In this document: in pieces, positions 22,354 through 32,369 of the stretch
Layout of the letters: the number at the start of each line of letters is the position of its first letter
How positions within the stretch are numbered: the stretch's first letter is position 1
Assembly (NCBI GenBank): GCA_949825045.1
Contig: OX463815.1
Coordinates: forward strand, 15,369,231 to 15,433,230
Direction of reading: 5' to 3'
DNA length: 64,000 nt
Source of the DNA: Argyresthia goedartella
Taxonomy: Eukaryota; Arthropoda; Insecta; Lepidoptera; Argyresthiidae
Position numbers and translations under genes: made by a program
Notes under the pieces: generated by a model
What the model saw: the letters and a program-made list of their open reading frames with translations, nothing else
What the model was told of the DNA's origin: nothing
Databases searched by the model: none

Positions 22354-23494
22354 TGTCACGTTACGTGGATTTACAAAGAGTTTGTAAGCCCACGGAACGG
22401 ATAAAAAGGTTAATACGAAAAGAAAAGGAAAAGGTAAATCTGATTGTTGACGAGTTGAGGGTTTCCAGGGCACGTCGAAATGCAGTAGGGTAAAGAAAGT
22501 ATGGAACCGGAGTGGGTCCCCCAGGGATTCGAGCGGCAGGGTGAGGGCGCGTAGCTGGGTTCTCGAGGCGGCGCGCAGCTCAGGCTACGATGCGGAGCGC
22601 AGCACAGGCTCGCGGCGGGGCGCGAGGGGGGGGGGGGCGCGTGAGGGCACGCAGGAGGCGCGTGAGGGCGCGCAGGAGGCGCGTGAGGGCGCAGGCACGC
22701 AAGGGCGCGCCGTTAAAGCGCGTAAGGGCGCGCAGCAGAGGCGTGCTAAGGCACGCGGTAGCGCGCAGTAAGGGGCACGCAGTGGTGCGCAGTAGGACAC
22801 GCACAGGCGTACTAAGGCACGCAGAGGCGCGCAGCAAGGACGAGCAGCGGCGCGCGTAAGGACACGCACAGGATAAGGGCCAAACTGACGTAGGGATCCC
22901 TCTTGAGCTGCGGGGCCGGCTGTGACCCCGCAACGGATCAATTTAGTTGACTCCTATTTGGAAGTCGTTGGAGAACTCATGATTCCGTCCGATGTACGGC
23001 TTATATACCCCTGAGGGTCCAAATTCTAGAATTACCGGTTCCAAATTTGTAATTTAAAATTTATAAAGTACCAGGACTACATAATTACATAAAATTATTA
23101 CAACCTTAGCCTAAAAGTATACAACCTGAACTTCATAGCAGCGCAATTGACAAAAATCGACGTATCTGTCGTAGTTTGACATATTGACAAAACATAAACA
23201 ATTTAAATTAATTATTTTCAGGAGACCTAAAACAGTGATAAATAGAGGCAAATTACAGCCCAAAATAGCAGAAAACAGGTAAGAAAAGTGTGCCTAAACC
23301 GCACATCAACATTAATAGCGCGCAGAAATGTATTGTTTAGACTTTGGCGTTTCAGAAGGAACCAAGGGCCTGCAGCTCGATAAATATTGCAAGAACGCCT
23401 AGGAAAACGGCAAACGAGCAGAAGGGAGGTTGTTGCGCGTGCAGAAATTGTATTTGGCAGCAGCTGCAACCATCAGAAAAACAGGTACGTTACA
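22354..23494 (-). repeat. gypsy 5' LTR (1,141 bp)
   Basis: Bounded by TG and CA with terminal similarity (TGTCACGTTACG at one end, GGTACGTTACA at the other). It contains a GC-rich, variable-number array at about 22,560-22,870 and a TATA element at 23,001-23,007. It is the intact partner of the split 3' LTR. Confidence 0.88.
23001..23007 (-). promoter_or_regulatory. TATA box of the gypsy 5' LTR
   Basis: The minus strand reads GGGTATATAAGCCG here, a good TATA consensus inside the LTR. It is also conserved at about 16,421-16,430 in the other LTR. Transcription would run toward gag. Confidence 0.6.
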
Positions 23495-23953
23495 TTATGC
23501 CAAACCAGTCCCGATAAGCGCCGACTAGCACCAACAAATTTCTACTCGCACAGGGCAGCGCTGGTCAGCGCTGGGGCCTTTCTTTGTTTAAATGGGATAC
23601 TTTCACCAATTTTTCATTAAAATATTTTTGCGTTTGCCCTAAATACATATTATAAAATGTTTGTAGACTAGAGTCGTTCTTCTTTATTATCAAAGAATGA
23701 TGGTATTCTCCGAAGATTTCTTTCTCTATTTACAGGATGTACATTAAGAAATACACATTTTCTTACAACAATAAATCTTCGTTCGATGAGCTCGACATGT
23801 TCAATGCTACTCAGGCAGCAGCACAAAGGGTTCCTTTGTTACCAGCGCCCGCCAGCGCCAATAAGCGCTGGTAAGTCGGCAGTGGCACCCAGGTTTCTTT
23901 CTTATCGCACTGGGGTAGCCTTTGTGACCATCGTAGCGGACCCTTCTAAAGAA
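23495..23953. repeat. Old dispersed repeat, copy 1, right part
   Basis: Continues the repeat interrupted at 3,785. Blocks match 39,615-39,725 ('gtcagcgctggtcagcgctg'), 40,085-40,200 ('ggtattctccgaa', 'gagctcgacat') and 41,900-42,095 ('ggacccgtctaaagaa') in order. It ends exactly where the hAT element begins. Confidence 0.65.
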
Positions 23954-26486
23954 CAGTGTCAGGTTTGTTGTATTATGAACTGATGGCGGGCCGCCAGAAG
24001 TATAGGTAATTAAAGATAATAAAGGATTGATAATAATGTATTAAAATTGAAAAAGAATTTATTAATTTGAAGCGTGGCACGCATAGTGCTTACAATCTTT
24101 TTTATATTTGGCTCAAATTTACTTGTAGCAACACGTAAAACTGCTTCCAAACTTTCATTTGCAAGGCGGTTTCGATTTTTTGTTTTATTATTATTTAGTA
24201 TTGAAAAGGTTTGTTCACATATATAGGTAGAACCAAATAAGCTGGCACATTTCAGAGCGTTTATGCGCAACTCTTTGTAAGTATTTTTATCAATGCAGCG
24301 GTAAAAGTTCAGCAAGTCTCCTTCGTTGAATTTGTTGCGTAAATCTTGGTCGTTTTGAATGTCGATAATTTCTAACTGCATTGACTCCGGCGCATTTTCG
24401 ACTGAAATCGTGAAAGGATTGCTAAATATGTCCAACAGAGGTTTCACTTTTTTAAACTCCGAAAATCTGTCTTGAAAAGATTGAATCAAAATATCTAGCT
24501 TTTCTACATAACTGAAATAAATCGCAGTTTTGTTGAATTTTTCAATCATTTTCTTATAATTCGGAAAATGATTGTAATTTCCAGAATTCAATTGCGATCT
24601 GAAAAGTGTCAGCTTGCATTGAAAGGATGATACATGAGCGTAGAGCTGGGATATCAGTTGATTTTTGCCTTGAAGCCGTGTGTTCAAGACATTCAAATGA
24701 TTTGTAATGTTAACTAAAAAAGCCAAATCACACAACCAAACAGGATTTTTAAGTTCCGGCACATCCCTTTGCTTTTCCGCCAGAAATATTTCAATTTTTT
24801 CTATTAAACTTAGAAATCATTCCAGTGTCAATCCACGACTTAGCCACCTTACTTCTGTATAATACAGTAAATCTCCATATTCGCTTTCGATGTCATCGAG
24901 GAATTGTTTGGATTGCCTGTGATTGAGTCCTCGTGATTTTATGAAATTTACAGTCGAAACTACCACTGTCATGACATTTTGAAATTCAATTTTTTTAGAA
25001 CAGAGGGCTTCTTGGTGTATAATGCAGTGAAACTGCATAATATCTTCAGCGTTTATGTTTTTTTCTTGCAGATGCTTTTTCAGCAAAGTAACTAGCCCAG
25101 AATTGACACCAATCATCGAAGGAGCACCGTCAGTCGCAACTCCCGATAATTTTGATAAGTCCAAATTAGTTTTTGAACACTCATCCAAAAGTACATTGAG
25201 TATATCAACTCCTCTGGTTTGACCTTTCAATGAACACATTCCTAATAACTGTTCTATGACTTCAAAATCTTGAGTAACACCTCGTATGAATATGAGAAGT
25301 TGAGCTGTGGAACTAATATCAGTGGATTCGTCGAGTGCTAATGAAAAAAATTCAATGATCTTAGTTTTTTCATTTAATTGTTCTGCAATATTACCTTACA
25401 AAGACATAATTCGTCTTTCGATAGTCATACGATTCAGTTGAATTTTCTCAAACTTTTTTGCTGCTTCTGGACACATTTACTTAGCGGCAATTTCTATGCA
25501 TTCTTTTACAAAATCCCCATCATTGAAGGGGCGACTTCACTTTGCTATCCTTCGAGAAATTTCATAACTAACTTCTGTAGCTGTTTCTGAATCTTGAATG
25601 GGTTTTGTAAACATAGCTTGCTGACCAATAAGCTCCCGTTTTAAAGACAACATTTTTTGCTTTCTTAATTCGCCTGTAAACTTGGTAAAAGTAGGATGCT
25701 GCGTTTCATAGTGCCTTTTTACATTATATTCCTTTGCAATCGCAACAGAATTCTTGCAAATCAAACAAACGACTTTGTTATGCGACCATACAAAAAAGTA
25801 TTTCTCAGTCCAAATTTCTTGAAACTGACGATTTTCATCTTTAACCTTACGTTTTTTACTAGGTCCTGGCTTGTCCATGTTGCGTTCTAATCCTGGCTAG
25901 GATTAACACAGCACCTAAAAACAATTACAGTACCTGCTTAGATTAATAGTAATAGTAATAGTTCTTTATTTGTAACCATCCTTTTTTAAATTACCAAAAA
26001 CAATTGATTAAATAGGTAGGGAAACACTTATTAATAACAGAGTTTTACTTACGATTTCACAACACAATTATACACGGCACTTGACGGGAAATCTACGTTG
26101 AATGTGGATAAAAATATATGACACCGGCTAGTCGAGTTAAAATCTACACTAGAACTATTGACACTTCACTCAAATTAAAACCGAACTGTCGGTCGCTGCG
26201 GGCGGTTAGCGTGCCGCGGCGCTTCCTCAAGAAAACGAACTTGACCGAGATCAGCACGAACATTACCGACCGCTGTTACCGACGCATGCACGGCGGCGCA
26301 CCGATTAGCGCACTTAAGAGCGCGCGCGCGAGATTCAAATTACTTTTCGAACATATTTTTTTTGGTTTTATTCTGGAATAGAATTCAATATTTTTCGAAT
26401 GTACGAGAGTATTATTTTTGCTGTCGGCGGGCCACCAGTATTCGACCGGCGGGCCGCATCGTAGTCTGTGCATCCATGAGACACTG
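23954..26486 (-). mobile_element. hAT transposon (GTF2IRD2/ZBED-like), dead copy
   Basis: The ends are CAGTGTCAGG at 23,954 and, inverted, CAGTGTCTCA ending at 26,486. Both have subterminal 'gcgggccgcc' words. The interior codes on the minus strand for a BED-type hAT transposase. Left flank is 'ctaaagaa' and right flank is 'ggtggctc', so the expected 8-bp target duplication is not present. The right border may have been altered by the adjoining LINE. Confidence 0.75.
24010..25878 (-). pseudogene. hAT transposase with four in-frame stops
   Basis: A single frame runs from MDKPGPSKKRKV at 25,878 to 24,010 (about 623 codons) with no frameshift that I can see. It is interrupted by stops at 25,537-25,539 (TGA), 25,477-25,479 (TAA), 25,396-25,398 (TAA) and 24,817-24,819 (TGA). 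Residues about 20-70 look like a BED-type zinc finger (VVCLICKNS ... NVKRHYETQH). Then come a LALDESTDISSTAQ block and GVATDGAPSMIG, both typical of the hAT catalytic core, and RWLSRG. The C-terminal dimerisation region (KCASLFGSTYICEQTFSILN) is intact. It is similar in type to GTF2IRD2/ZBED-like hAT proteins. It would have catalysed its own transposition. Confidence 0.88.
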
Positions 26487-28034
26487 GGTGGCTCAACAAT
26501 TTTAAACTTATATATTTATACTCAATCAAATGCTCTCACACTTCTCAACCGTACAAGACAACTCCACGCCAAACAATACGGTTTCACTAGGGGTAAATCG
26601 ACTACGGATGCAGGTATTACCCTTATATCTCATATTTATTCTGCATGGGAGGCCGCACAGGATGCTATCGGAGTTTTTTGTGACCTGTCGAAGGCGTTTG
26701 ATTGTGTTGGTCATAATACGCTTATAATTAAATTAAATCATTACGGAGTTAGAAATAAAGCGTTGGATCTACTAAGATCATACCTAAGCAATAGAATTCA
26801 AAAGGCAGAAGTAAACGGCGTTAAATCTGATGGATCGGGTGTAAAAATTGGCGTTCCACAAGGTTCCATATTAGGCACTTTCTTATTCCTGGTATATAAC
26901 GATCTGCCTTTCATGGTGGAGAAATTAACTGACATAGTGTTGTTTGCTGATGATACTTCGATGGTCTTCAAAATTGAAAGACAAAAAGGAGATTTTGATG
27001 ATGTTAATGGTGTATTGTCTTTAACCTTGAATTGGTTCACAGTTAATAATTTATTGTTAAACGCTGGTAAAACCAAGTGTATCAAATTCTCACTTCCAAA
27101 TGTCAGGCAAGTTGAGACCAGTTTAGTGTTAGACTACAGCACGTTAGAATTAGTAAATGATGCGAAGTTTCTTGGAATAACCATTGATAGCAAATTGCAG
27201 TGGGGACCCCACATAGATAAATTAGCTGGTAAATTAAGTTCTGCGGCTTACGCTGTTAGGAACATCAGACAAAGCACGGATGTGGCTACATCTAGGCTAG
27301 TATATTTTAGTTACTTTCATAGTGTCATGACTCATGTCCTAAGGTATCTTGTTGTGGGGGAAAGCAGCGGACATCGAACTATTTTTATTTTACAGAAAAG
27401 AGCTATTCGAGCAATTTATAATTTAAAACGAACAGACTCCTTAAGAGAGCTTTTTAAAGAAATTGGCATACTAACTGTAGCTAGTCAATTTATTTTCGAA
27501 AATATAATGTATGTACGCAAGAACCTTACAACATTTACCAAACTTAGCGATAGCTGCAATGTTAACCTAAGAAATAATCACAGACTGCGTGCGCCCCGAT
27601 TTGGACTCGCGAAGGTTAGCAATTCTTTCAAGGGTCAGTGCATTCTTTACTATAATAAGATACCTCTGGAGATTTTGAAATTGCCATTTGAGAAATTTAA
27701 AAAGCATGTTAAAGCGACTTTGTCGAAAAAGGGATGATACAATGTTCGAGATTACTTAAATGACAGGACTGTATGGGGTTAATCTAGTTCAACACAGACC
27801 TCGCTGTTAATAATTTTGTAATTATTTATTATTGCCTGCTTATTAAATAAAAAAAACATAATTGTATTAGTTAAGCACAACCTATTTTTAAAAGAGATCT
27901 AAAAATCAATTTGTGGGAGTTTCTACGCCCTTCTTCTCCCACAGTGGTCCAATGTAGAGAAGAGGCAAAAAATTACGTTTGCTAAGTATATGTAAATATC
28001 TACAGTAATAAAGTACTTTGACTTTGACTTATAT
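26487..28034 (+). mobile_element. 5'-truncated jockey-type LINE, best copy
   Basis: Reference copy for the family seen also at 358-1,536, 3,015-3,165, 28,856-29,745 and 41,951-42,000. It begins inside the RT fingers domain. The 3' UTR includes 'ttctcccacagtggtccaat' and ends with 'actttgactttgactt'. No 5' UTR, ORF1 or endonuclease is present. Confidence 0.88.
26529..27737 (+). CDS. Reverse transcriptase, C-terminal part (jockey-type)
   Basis: About 400 codons are open, without stops, from NALTLLNRTRQLHAKQYGF to KATLSKKG. The frame extends 5' into hAT sequence, so the ATG at 26,418 is not meaningful. RT motifs in order: FTRGKSTTDAG, VFCDLSKAFDCV (motif A), KIGVPQGSILGTFLF (motif B), VLFADDTSMVF (catalytic FADD), GKTKCIKF and AKFLGITIDSKLQWG. 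A jockey-type C-terminus follows (LQKRAIRAIYNL). The first part of the RT and the endonuclease are lost, so the copy cannot move on its own. The open frame suggests recent insertion. Confidence 0.85.
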   Translation, partial: NALTLLNRTRQLHAKQYGFTRGKSTTDAGITLISHIYSAWEAAQDAIGVFCDLSKAFDCVGHNTLIIKLNHYGVRNKALDLLRSYLSNRIQKAEVNGVKSDGSGVKIGVPQGSILGTFLFLVYNDLPFMVEKLTDIVLFADDTSMVFKIERQKGDFDDVNGVLSLTLNWFTVNNLLLNAGKTKCIKFSLPNVRQVETSLVLDYSTLELVNDAKFLGITIDSKLQWGPHIDKLAGKLSSAAYAVRNIRQSTDVATSRLVYFSYFHSVMTHVLRYLVVGESSGHRTIFILQKRAIRAIYNLKRTDSLRELFKEIGILTVASQFIFENIMYVRKNLTTFTKLSDSCNVNLRNNHRLRAPRFGLAKVSNSFKGQCILYYNKIPLEILKLPFEKFKKHVKATLSKKG

Positions 28035-28085
28035 TTATTTTTTATTTTTTTTATTTATTCATTTATTAGTCTTTGACTTTGACTA
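28035..28085. repeat. T-rich tail region
   Basis: AT-rich 'tatttattttttatttt' type sequence, followed by another 'ctttgactttgact'. It probably belongs to the LINE tail. Confidence 0.5.
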
Positions 28086-28215
28086 AAGCAAAGTACCTAT
28101 TTCTGCATTGAAAATTGAGATTCAAGAAGCTGTAGCCTAGTGGATTCAGACTGATATTTTTGCTGATTGCGGTTAAAAGATAGCTTATTCTGTATGTATA
28201 CATAGGGTAACAAAC
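28086..28215. repeat. Dispersed repeat matching 42,433-42,545
   Basis: 'cctatttctgcattgaaaat' and 'ctgattgcggttaaaagata' blocks match 'cctatttctacatcgaatat' and 'ctgattgcggttacaagata' at 42,433-42,545. This extends the colinearity between the two old-repeat copies (3.4-28.2 kb and 37.3-42.5 kb). Confidence 0.6.
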
Positions 28216-28855
28216 CCCACAAATGTAATGTTTGCTTTTTATTAACGTTCAAAAACCGCCTTTTTTATCACTCACTGTGTACAGTCAACTGTACAAAGTA
28301 CATTTTAGGTATATGTAGCGCACATAAGCATTATCTTATTTTCTTGTTAAATTATCACATTCAGTATATTCAGTGCAATAAAAGTATTCATCGTTGGCGG
28401 TTGTTTACCATCATTTCAACTTAGCCTAGCACTCCACACTAACTCATCTCAATATAACTGTGGATCCTTCATTTTTTGTTCCTCCGAACTATTGCCACTT
28501 GGTACTGTCTGTCTGTTTCCTTAAGTGTGTAGCAATCGGTTGGTCAGTCTCCCACCAGCGGGTCCCACTTGCTAATTGAAAAGGTGCTTCAATCACACCA
28601 AAAGTTTGCGGGTGTGCTAGGTCGTAAGGTATATAGCGAGTGCCAGATTTGGGCGTACGAGGTGGTTCGTCAGCATCTGGCGAAATCTACAGTCAATAGC
28701 TCCACATTCATCGAGTAGCCACAGCATTCAGCTGGACAATCGAAGATCAATCATTCAATCAGTTCGAGATTGTCGCAGCAGGTCAGCTGGGCTTTTAGAA
28801 CCTCGGGGAACCTCATCAACGAGCACCAATAAAGATCTATCGACTGAAAGTTCAA
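28216..28855. other. No gene recognised
   Basis: Mixed-composition DNA without a credible coding frame. The part at 28,500-28,850 is less AT-rich than its surroundings, but I cannot assign it to a family. Confidence 0.35.
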
Positions 28856-29745
28856 ATTTCTTTATTACCATAGATATTATCATAAACTATCAAACGTCAA
28901 TTTTTGCCTCTTCTCTTCATTGGACCACTGTGGGAGAAGCAGGACAAATAAACACCCACAGACTGATTGTTAGACCTATTAAAAAATTGGTTGCGTTTAA
29001 CTAAGTAATACAAATATTGCAATATTAATTATTACAATTATTAAGCATTTTACCAGCGTTTAACAATAAACTATTAACTGTGAAGCAATTCAATCACCAA
29101 ATATTAATATTATAACATCATCAAATTTTTTTTTTGCCTTTCAATTTCGAAGACCAGTGAAGTATCATCAGTAAACAACACTATTTCAATCAATTTATCC
29201 ACCATGAAAGACATTCGTTAATATATATCAGAAAGAAGAAAATATAGAACCTTGTGGAACGCTAATTTATACACCCGAGCAATCAGATTTAACGCCGTTG
29301 ACTTTTGCCTTCTGAATTATATTTTAAAAAATTATCTTAGTACGTCCAACGCTTTATTTCTAATTCCGTAATTATTTAATTAAATATTATTATTATCATG
29401 ATCAACACAATCAAAGTGCTTTCGACTGATCGCAGAAAACGCCGATAGAATCCTGTGTGGCCTCCCTTGCAGAATAAATAAGAGATATAAGGGTGATATC
29501 TGCCTCCGTTGTCGATTTACCCTTAGTAAAACCGTATTGTTTGGCGTGGAGTTGTTTTGTGCGGTTGAAGTGTGAGAGCATTATTTTACTTTGTGCTGGA
29601 AGAACAGATATTGGTCTGAAATTTGAAGGATCATCCTTGTCTGCCGACTTGAACAGAGGTATCAGTTTACTGTGTTTCATGAGGTCTGGGAAAGCTCTAT
29701 AGTCAACACATTTATTGAATATACAGGTTGTCATTTAATTATCTG
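28856..29745 (-). mobile_element. Jockey-type LINE fragment, minus strand
   Basis: Reverse-oriented copy of the 26,487-28,034 family. The tail and 3' UTR lie at 28,856-29,010 and pieces of the RT follow up to 29,745, including HAKQYGFTKGKSTTEA and LPAQSKIMLSHF. The C-terminal part of the ORF is deleted between the tail and the palm region (near 29,040). Multiple frame breaks are present. It extends slightly further 5' (SNFRPISVLP fingers motif) than the better copy. Confidence 0.85.
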
Positions 29746-29826
29746 ACCATATTTTGGGAAACGATAGTAGCCAAAAATGTCGCCGGGCGACCGCAGTGAC
29801 GAATTCAGTTCCGCTGATTTTCGAAA

Positions 29827-29910
29827 ATGCCGAGCTGTGCAATACTTACCTGCAAAAATAGAAGCGAGATTGTGAACTTCAAGAACGGCGGTGTAAAATA
29901 TCACTTATAA
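29827..29910 (+). pseudogene. THAP zinc-finger N-terminal fragment
   Basis: The ATG at 29,827 encodes MPSCAILTCKNRSEIVNFKN and a short GVKYHL end before TAA. The start Met-Pro-Ser-Cys with Cys five residues later and a distal Gly-Val-x-(Y/F)-H is the hallmark of THAP DNA-binding domains. A GTAAGT donor-like sequence follows the stop at once. No second half (the Cys-His pair and AVPTIF box) is recognised nearby. It is either a relic of a P-element-type transposon or a first exon ruined by the stop. Confidence 0.55.
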
Positions 29911-30092
29911 GTAAGTCTCATTCCAACTATTATTTCTTCTTAAAACACAAGAAATAAACATTATGACGAAAATAAATCATTCACGAAAAATTCGATCATG
30001 AAAATGACAATGTCATGTTGTTCTCGCTAGGGTTATTATCCATTGCTTGTTTTGTATCTTAATTTCATAAAGTATTGCCAAGCTAACACGCA

Positions 30093-30422
30093 ATGAATAT
30101 TTCACACCTATCTAAATACGAAAGTAAATGCATCGAGGTACGGAGGCGAACTGTTACACGCACGCAGAGACGACGTATAGGGATGGGGATAGTGATAGTG
30201 AGAATTATATTTTTGAATCGACAGAAAGACATAGATTTTCACCAATTCGAACATAACCCAATGGAGAATCATCTAATATTGCTAATCAAAGCTGTAATGG
30301 AAAGATATACTAATATAAGACTGCATTACTTAGCAAAAAATGCTAAGCCTAAATTGCCAAACGGCAAGTTCTTAATAAATATTTACATTTTTCTGGTCAA
30401 TAGGTTGTATTGTACTGTTTAG
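30093..30422 (+). pseudogene. Possible transposase-relic C-terminal block
   Basis: The 109-codon frame contains NHLILLIKAVMERYTNIRLH and a YLAKNAK... block. It reminds me of the C-terminal segment found in insect THAP/P-element-like proteins. The first 50 residues are Arg-rich and look non-coding. Being 180 bases after the THAP start, it could be from the same broken element. Low certainty. Confidence 0.3.
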
Positions 30423-30439
30423 GATTTTACAGGAAGGGT

Positions 30440-30645
30440 ATATATGCCGAAAGGCGGTTGTTAAGGACATCTCTCTAGGAAAACGATTTGATCAGAGCAA
30501 CATTATTTTTCACTTTTCAGTACGTTTTGGGCCGAGCCGTCAGCTGATTTGTATGGATCAAATCAGATTCATATGGATCAAATCAGATTCAGTGAGAAAG
30601 TTGTTCAAAATCATGCCCCAAACAACCCTTTTCGGCTTGTCACCC
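30440..30645. repeat. Rearranged dispersed repeat
   Basis: 30,475-30,555 is the reverse complement of 42,173-42,260 (shared 'ttgctctgatcaaatcg'). 30,560-30,645 matches 42,243-42,300 in the direct orientation ('agtgagaaagttgttc', 'aacaaccc'). The two halves together form a partial foldback with 'ggatcaaatcagattca' duplicated in tandem. Confidence 0.6.
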
Positions 30646-31815
30646 CATGTGTTACAGCCTGTATACATTGTAATAGATATTTCTTGTAAAAGAAATACGT
30701 CATATTAACAATTAATGTATTTCAAGAAAGTGCTAGCGACGCCGACATGATCAAAAATACGTCATCAACACCCACACCAAGCGCGGATCAAGAAATACCA
30801 GATAGACGTCGTCAAACACGAGGAAAAACAGTTAAGAGTCTCTTCACTACAAGGTACAAAAGTAGGTACAGCATTACTTTTATGACATTACTGACACCAA
30901 ACACGCAGCAAGCCCCGAATACCTTCAGGGTAACGCCTTTAAATGGAAGCCAAAACTTCTTCGACAAAATCTCAGATGTTTAACACATCAGAGACGAGTG
31001 GAAATTAATGTCTATAATATACATGTTGTAATAGACAGTATTTTACAACATGCCGATGTAGGTACTGGCAAGGCATAGAAGACGTGGATTTATACATAAA
31101 TCACCTTGAAAACTAACCGGTGTGTAGTTGGCAACCAAAAGTTAGCTATCAAAAGTTGGCAGCCAAAAGTTAGCAAATCCGACCAAATTAAGGAGGTACT
31201 TTTTTATATTACACTAAGGGCCTCTATGATAGGTTTAAGGCGTGTAGTGCTTGTTGATAAAACCAATACATTCTTAATGAACCATGTACCCTAAAATGTT
31301 GACATCATGCTCACAATATTCGATATAGTTAGTTGGCTGTGGTACTGTCTTCTAGTCCGATATTGGTATTCAAAAGTATTCTAGATTATGCTTGAAGACC
31401 TACATAACTTAGCAAGACTCGGCCTATTTACAAGCCGAACCTCATTCGTGGTCAAAAACACCAACAGCGGTTTCAAGGGGAAGAAAACAAATTAAAATAT
31501 TTACTTTCCGTCAGCTGTGGTGGTGTCTTCTCGTTCGATATTGGCATGTAATATTGTTTAAGATTATGCTTCAAGACAAATTAAATATAGCTAGCTATAG
31601 CTTGTTTACTAGCCAAATTAAATTTGGCATCCAGGTGGGGCATTATGCGTAGGTACAGTGAATATAGTAAAATAATAAAAAACGCCTATCAAAATGAAAT
31701 AGCAACAACCAGCATCTGTTGAATTATTGATTCCTGTTGATTGTTCATTAGTAGGAGTATTTTTGCCCGTGTGGTTCCTTCCGCTCACATAGACATATTT
31801 TACTTCGTTGCAGTC
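30646..31815. other. No gene recognised
   Basis: AT-rich DNA. A frame at 30,747-30,983 (SSTPTPSADQEIPDRRRQTR) looks like a hydrophilic linker but has no recognisable domain. Short direct repeats of 'caaccaaaagttagc' / 'cagccaaaagttagc' occur at 31,130-31,180. A short similar pair ('cttctagtccgatattgg' and 'cttctcgttcgatattgg') lies at about 31,349 and 31,525. Confidence 0.35.
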
Positions 31816-31819
31816 GGTT

Positions 31820-32045
31820 GTTGCTGACGACCTCTGCGGCGCTGCGGTTATGGCTCTGCCCGTCATGCAAGACGGGTTCAATCCCCGGCTGGGAATACAG
31901 GAAAAAAAACAGGTCTTGGATGTTTATGTCTGTGACATCGCTGTTTATGGTTCCCACGATACATGGTATCCTAGTGTGGGGCCAGAAGCAATGTATGTGC
32001 CTGTATGTATTTTTTTAATATTAATTCGGCCAATGGTAGGTTAGT
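31820..32045 (+). mobile_element. tRNA-derived SINE
   Basis: Starts with a tRNA-like head. A-box-like 'ggcgctgcggttatgg' lies at about 31,838 and B-box GGGTTCAATCCCCGG at about 31,874. A non-tRNA body follows ('gtctgtgacatcgctg', 'ggttcccacgatacat'). The A/B boxes would recruit RNA polymerase III. The folded head does not make a proper cloverleaf, so it is not a tRNA gene. Confidence 0.7.
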
Positions 32046-32234
32046 CGGACTCGCACGCGAACGGTACCGTAACAACGCATACAATAAGGGGGTCCCATGC
32101 AAGAAACGTGGTTAACATTATAATGTTTAACTTTATTAACTTCTATTCGTGTAAATGCCTGTGCCTCTCGGTGAGTATAGTAATGGGTTATATTTATTTT
32201 TGTTGTTATGGTAGCTTATAGCTAACTTATGGAG

Positions 32235-32345
32235 TTTGTATTGTGCACTAGGACTTTAGCATTTATAAATTTTTCTGTCCTGCCTAGGTTTACTGGAAGA
32301 AATCTCTCTTTAGAGATGAGCTTTGCGCATAAATTGTCTTGGTTT
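32235..32345 (+). mobile_element. LINE/SINE 3'-end fragment
   Basis: Shares 'tttttctgtcctgcctaggt' and 'aaatctctctttagagat' with 61,545-61,660. These are two copies of the same 3'-UTR-like sequence. Confidence 0.6.
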
Positions 32346-32369
32346 TTTGCTATATTTTATATTTTAAGA

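Larger units (their letters stand above)
3786..23494 (-). mobile_element. Ty3/gypsy LTR retrotransposon with nested insertions
   Basis: The outer ends are TG...CA: TGTCACGTTACGTGG at 3,786 and ...GGTACGTTACA ending at 23,494 (plus-strand reading). Host repeat sequence on both sides reads through when the element is removed. Four-base flanks are 'atat' (3,782-3,785) and 'ttat' (23,495-23,498), a possible target duplication with one mismatch. Coding order on the minus strand is 5' LTR (22,354-23,494), primer-binding site, gag, protease, RT, RNase H, integrase, 3' LTR (15,988-16,915 plus 3,786-3,866). The 3' LTR is split by about 12 kb of other elements. Stop codons and frameshifts in gag and at the protease/RT boundary make this copy non-autonomous. 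Confidence 0.8.

Noticed and set aside
26418..26528. 5' extension of the jockey RT frame from ATG 26,418
   Set aside because: This part is hAT terminal sequence read through by chance; RT similarity begins near 26,529.
31836..31890. Possible tRNA gene
   Set aside because: A and B boxes are present, but stems do not pair and a SINE body follows.
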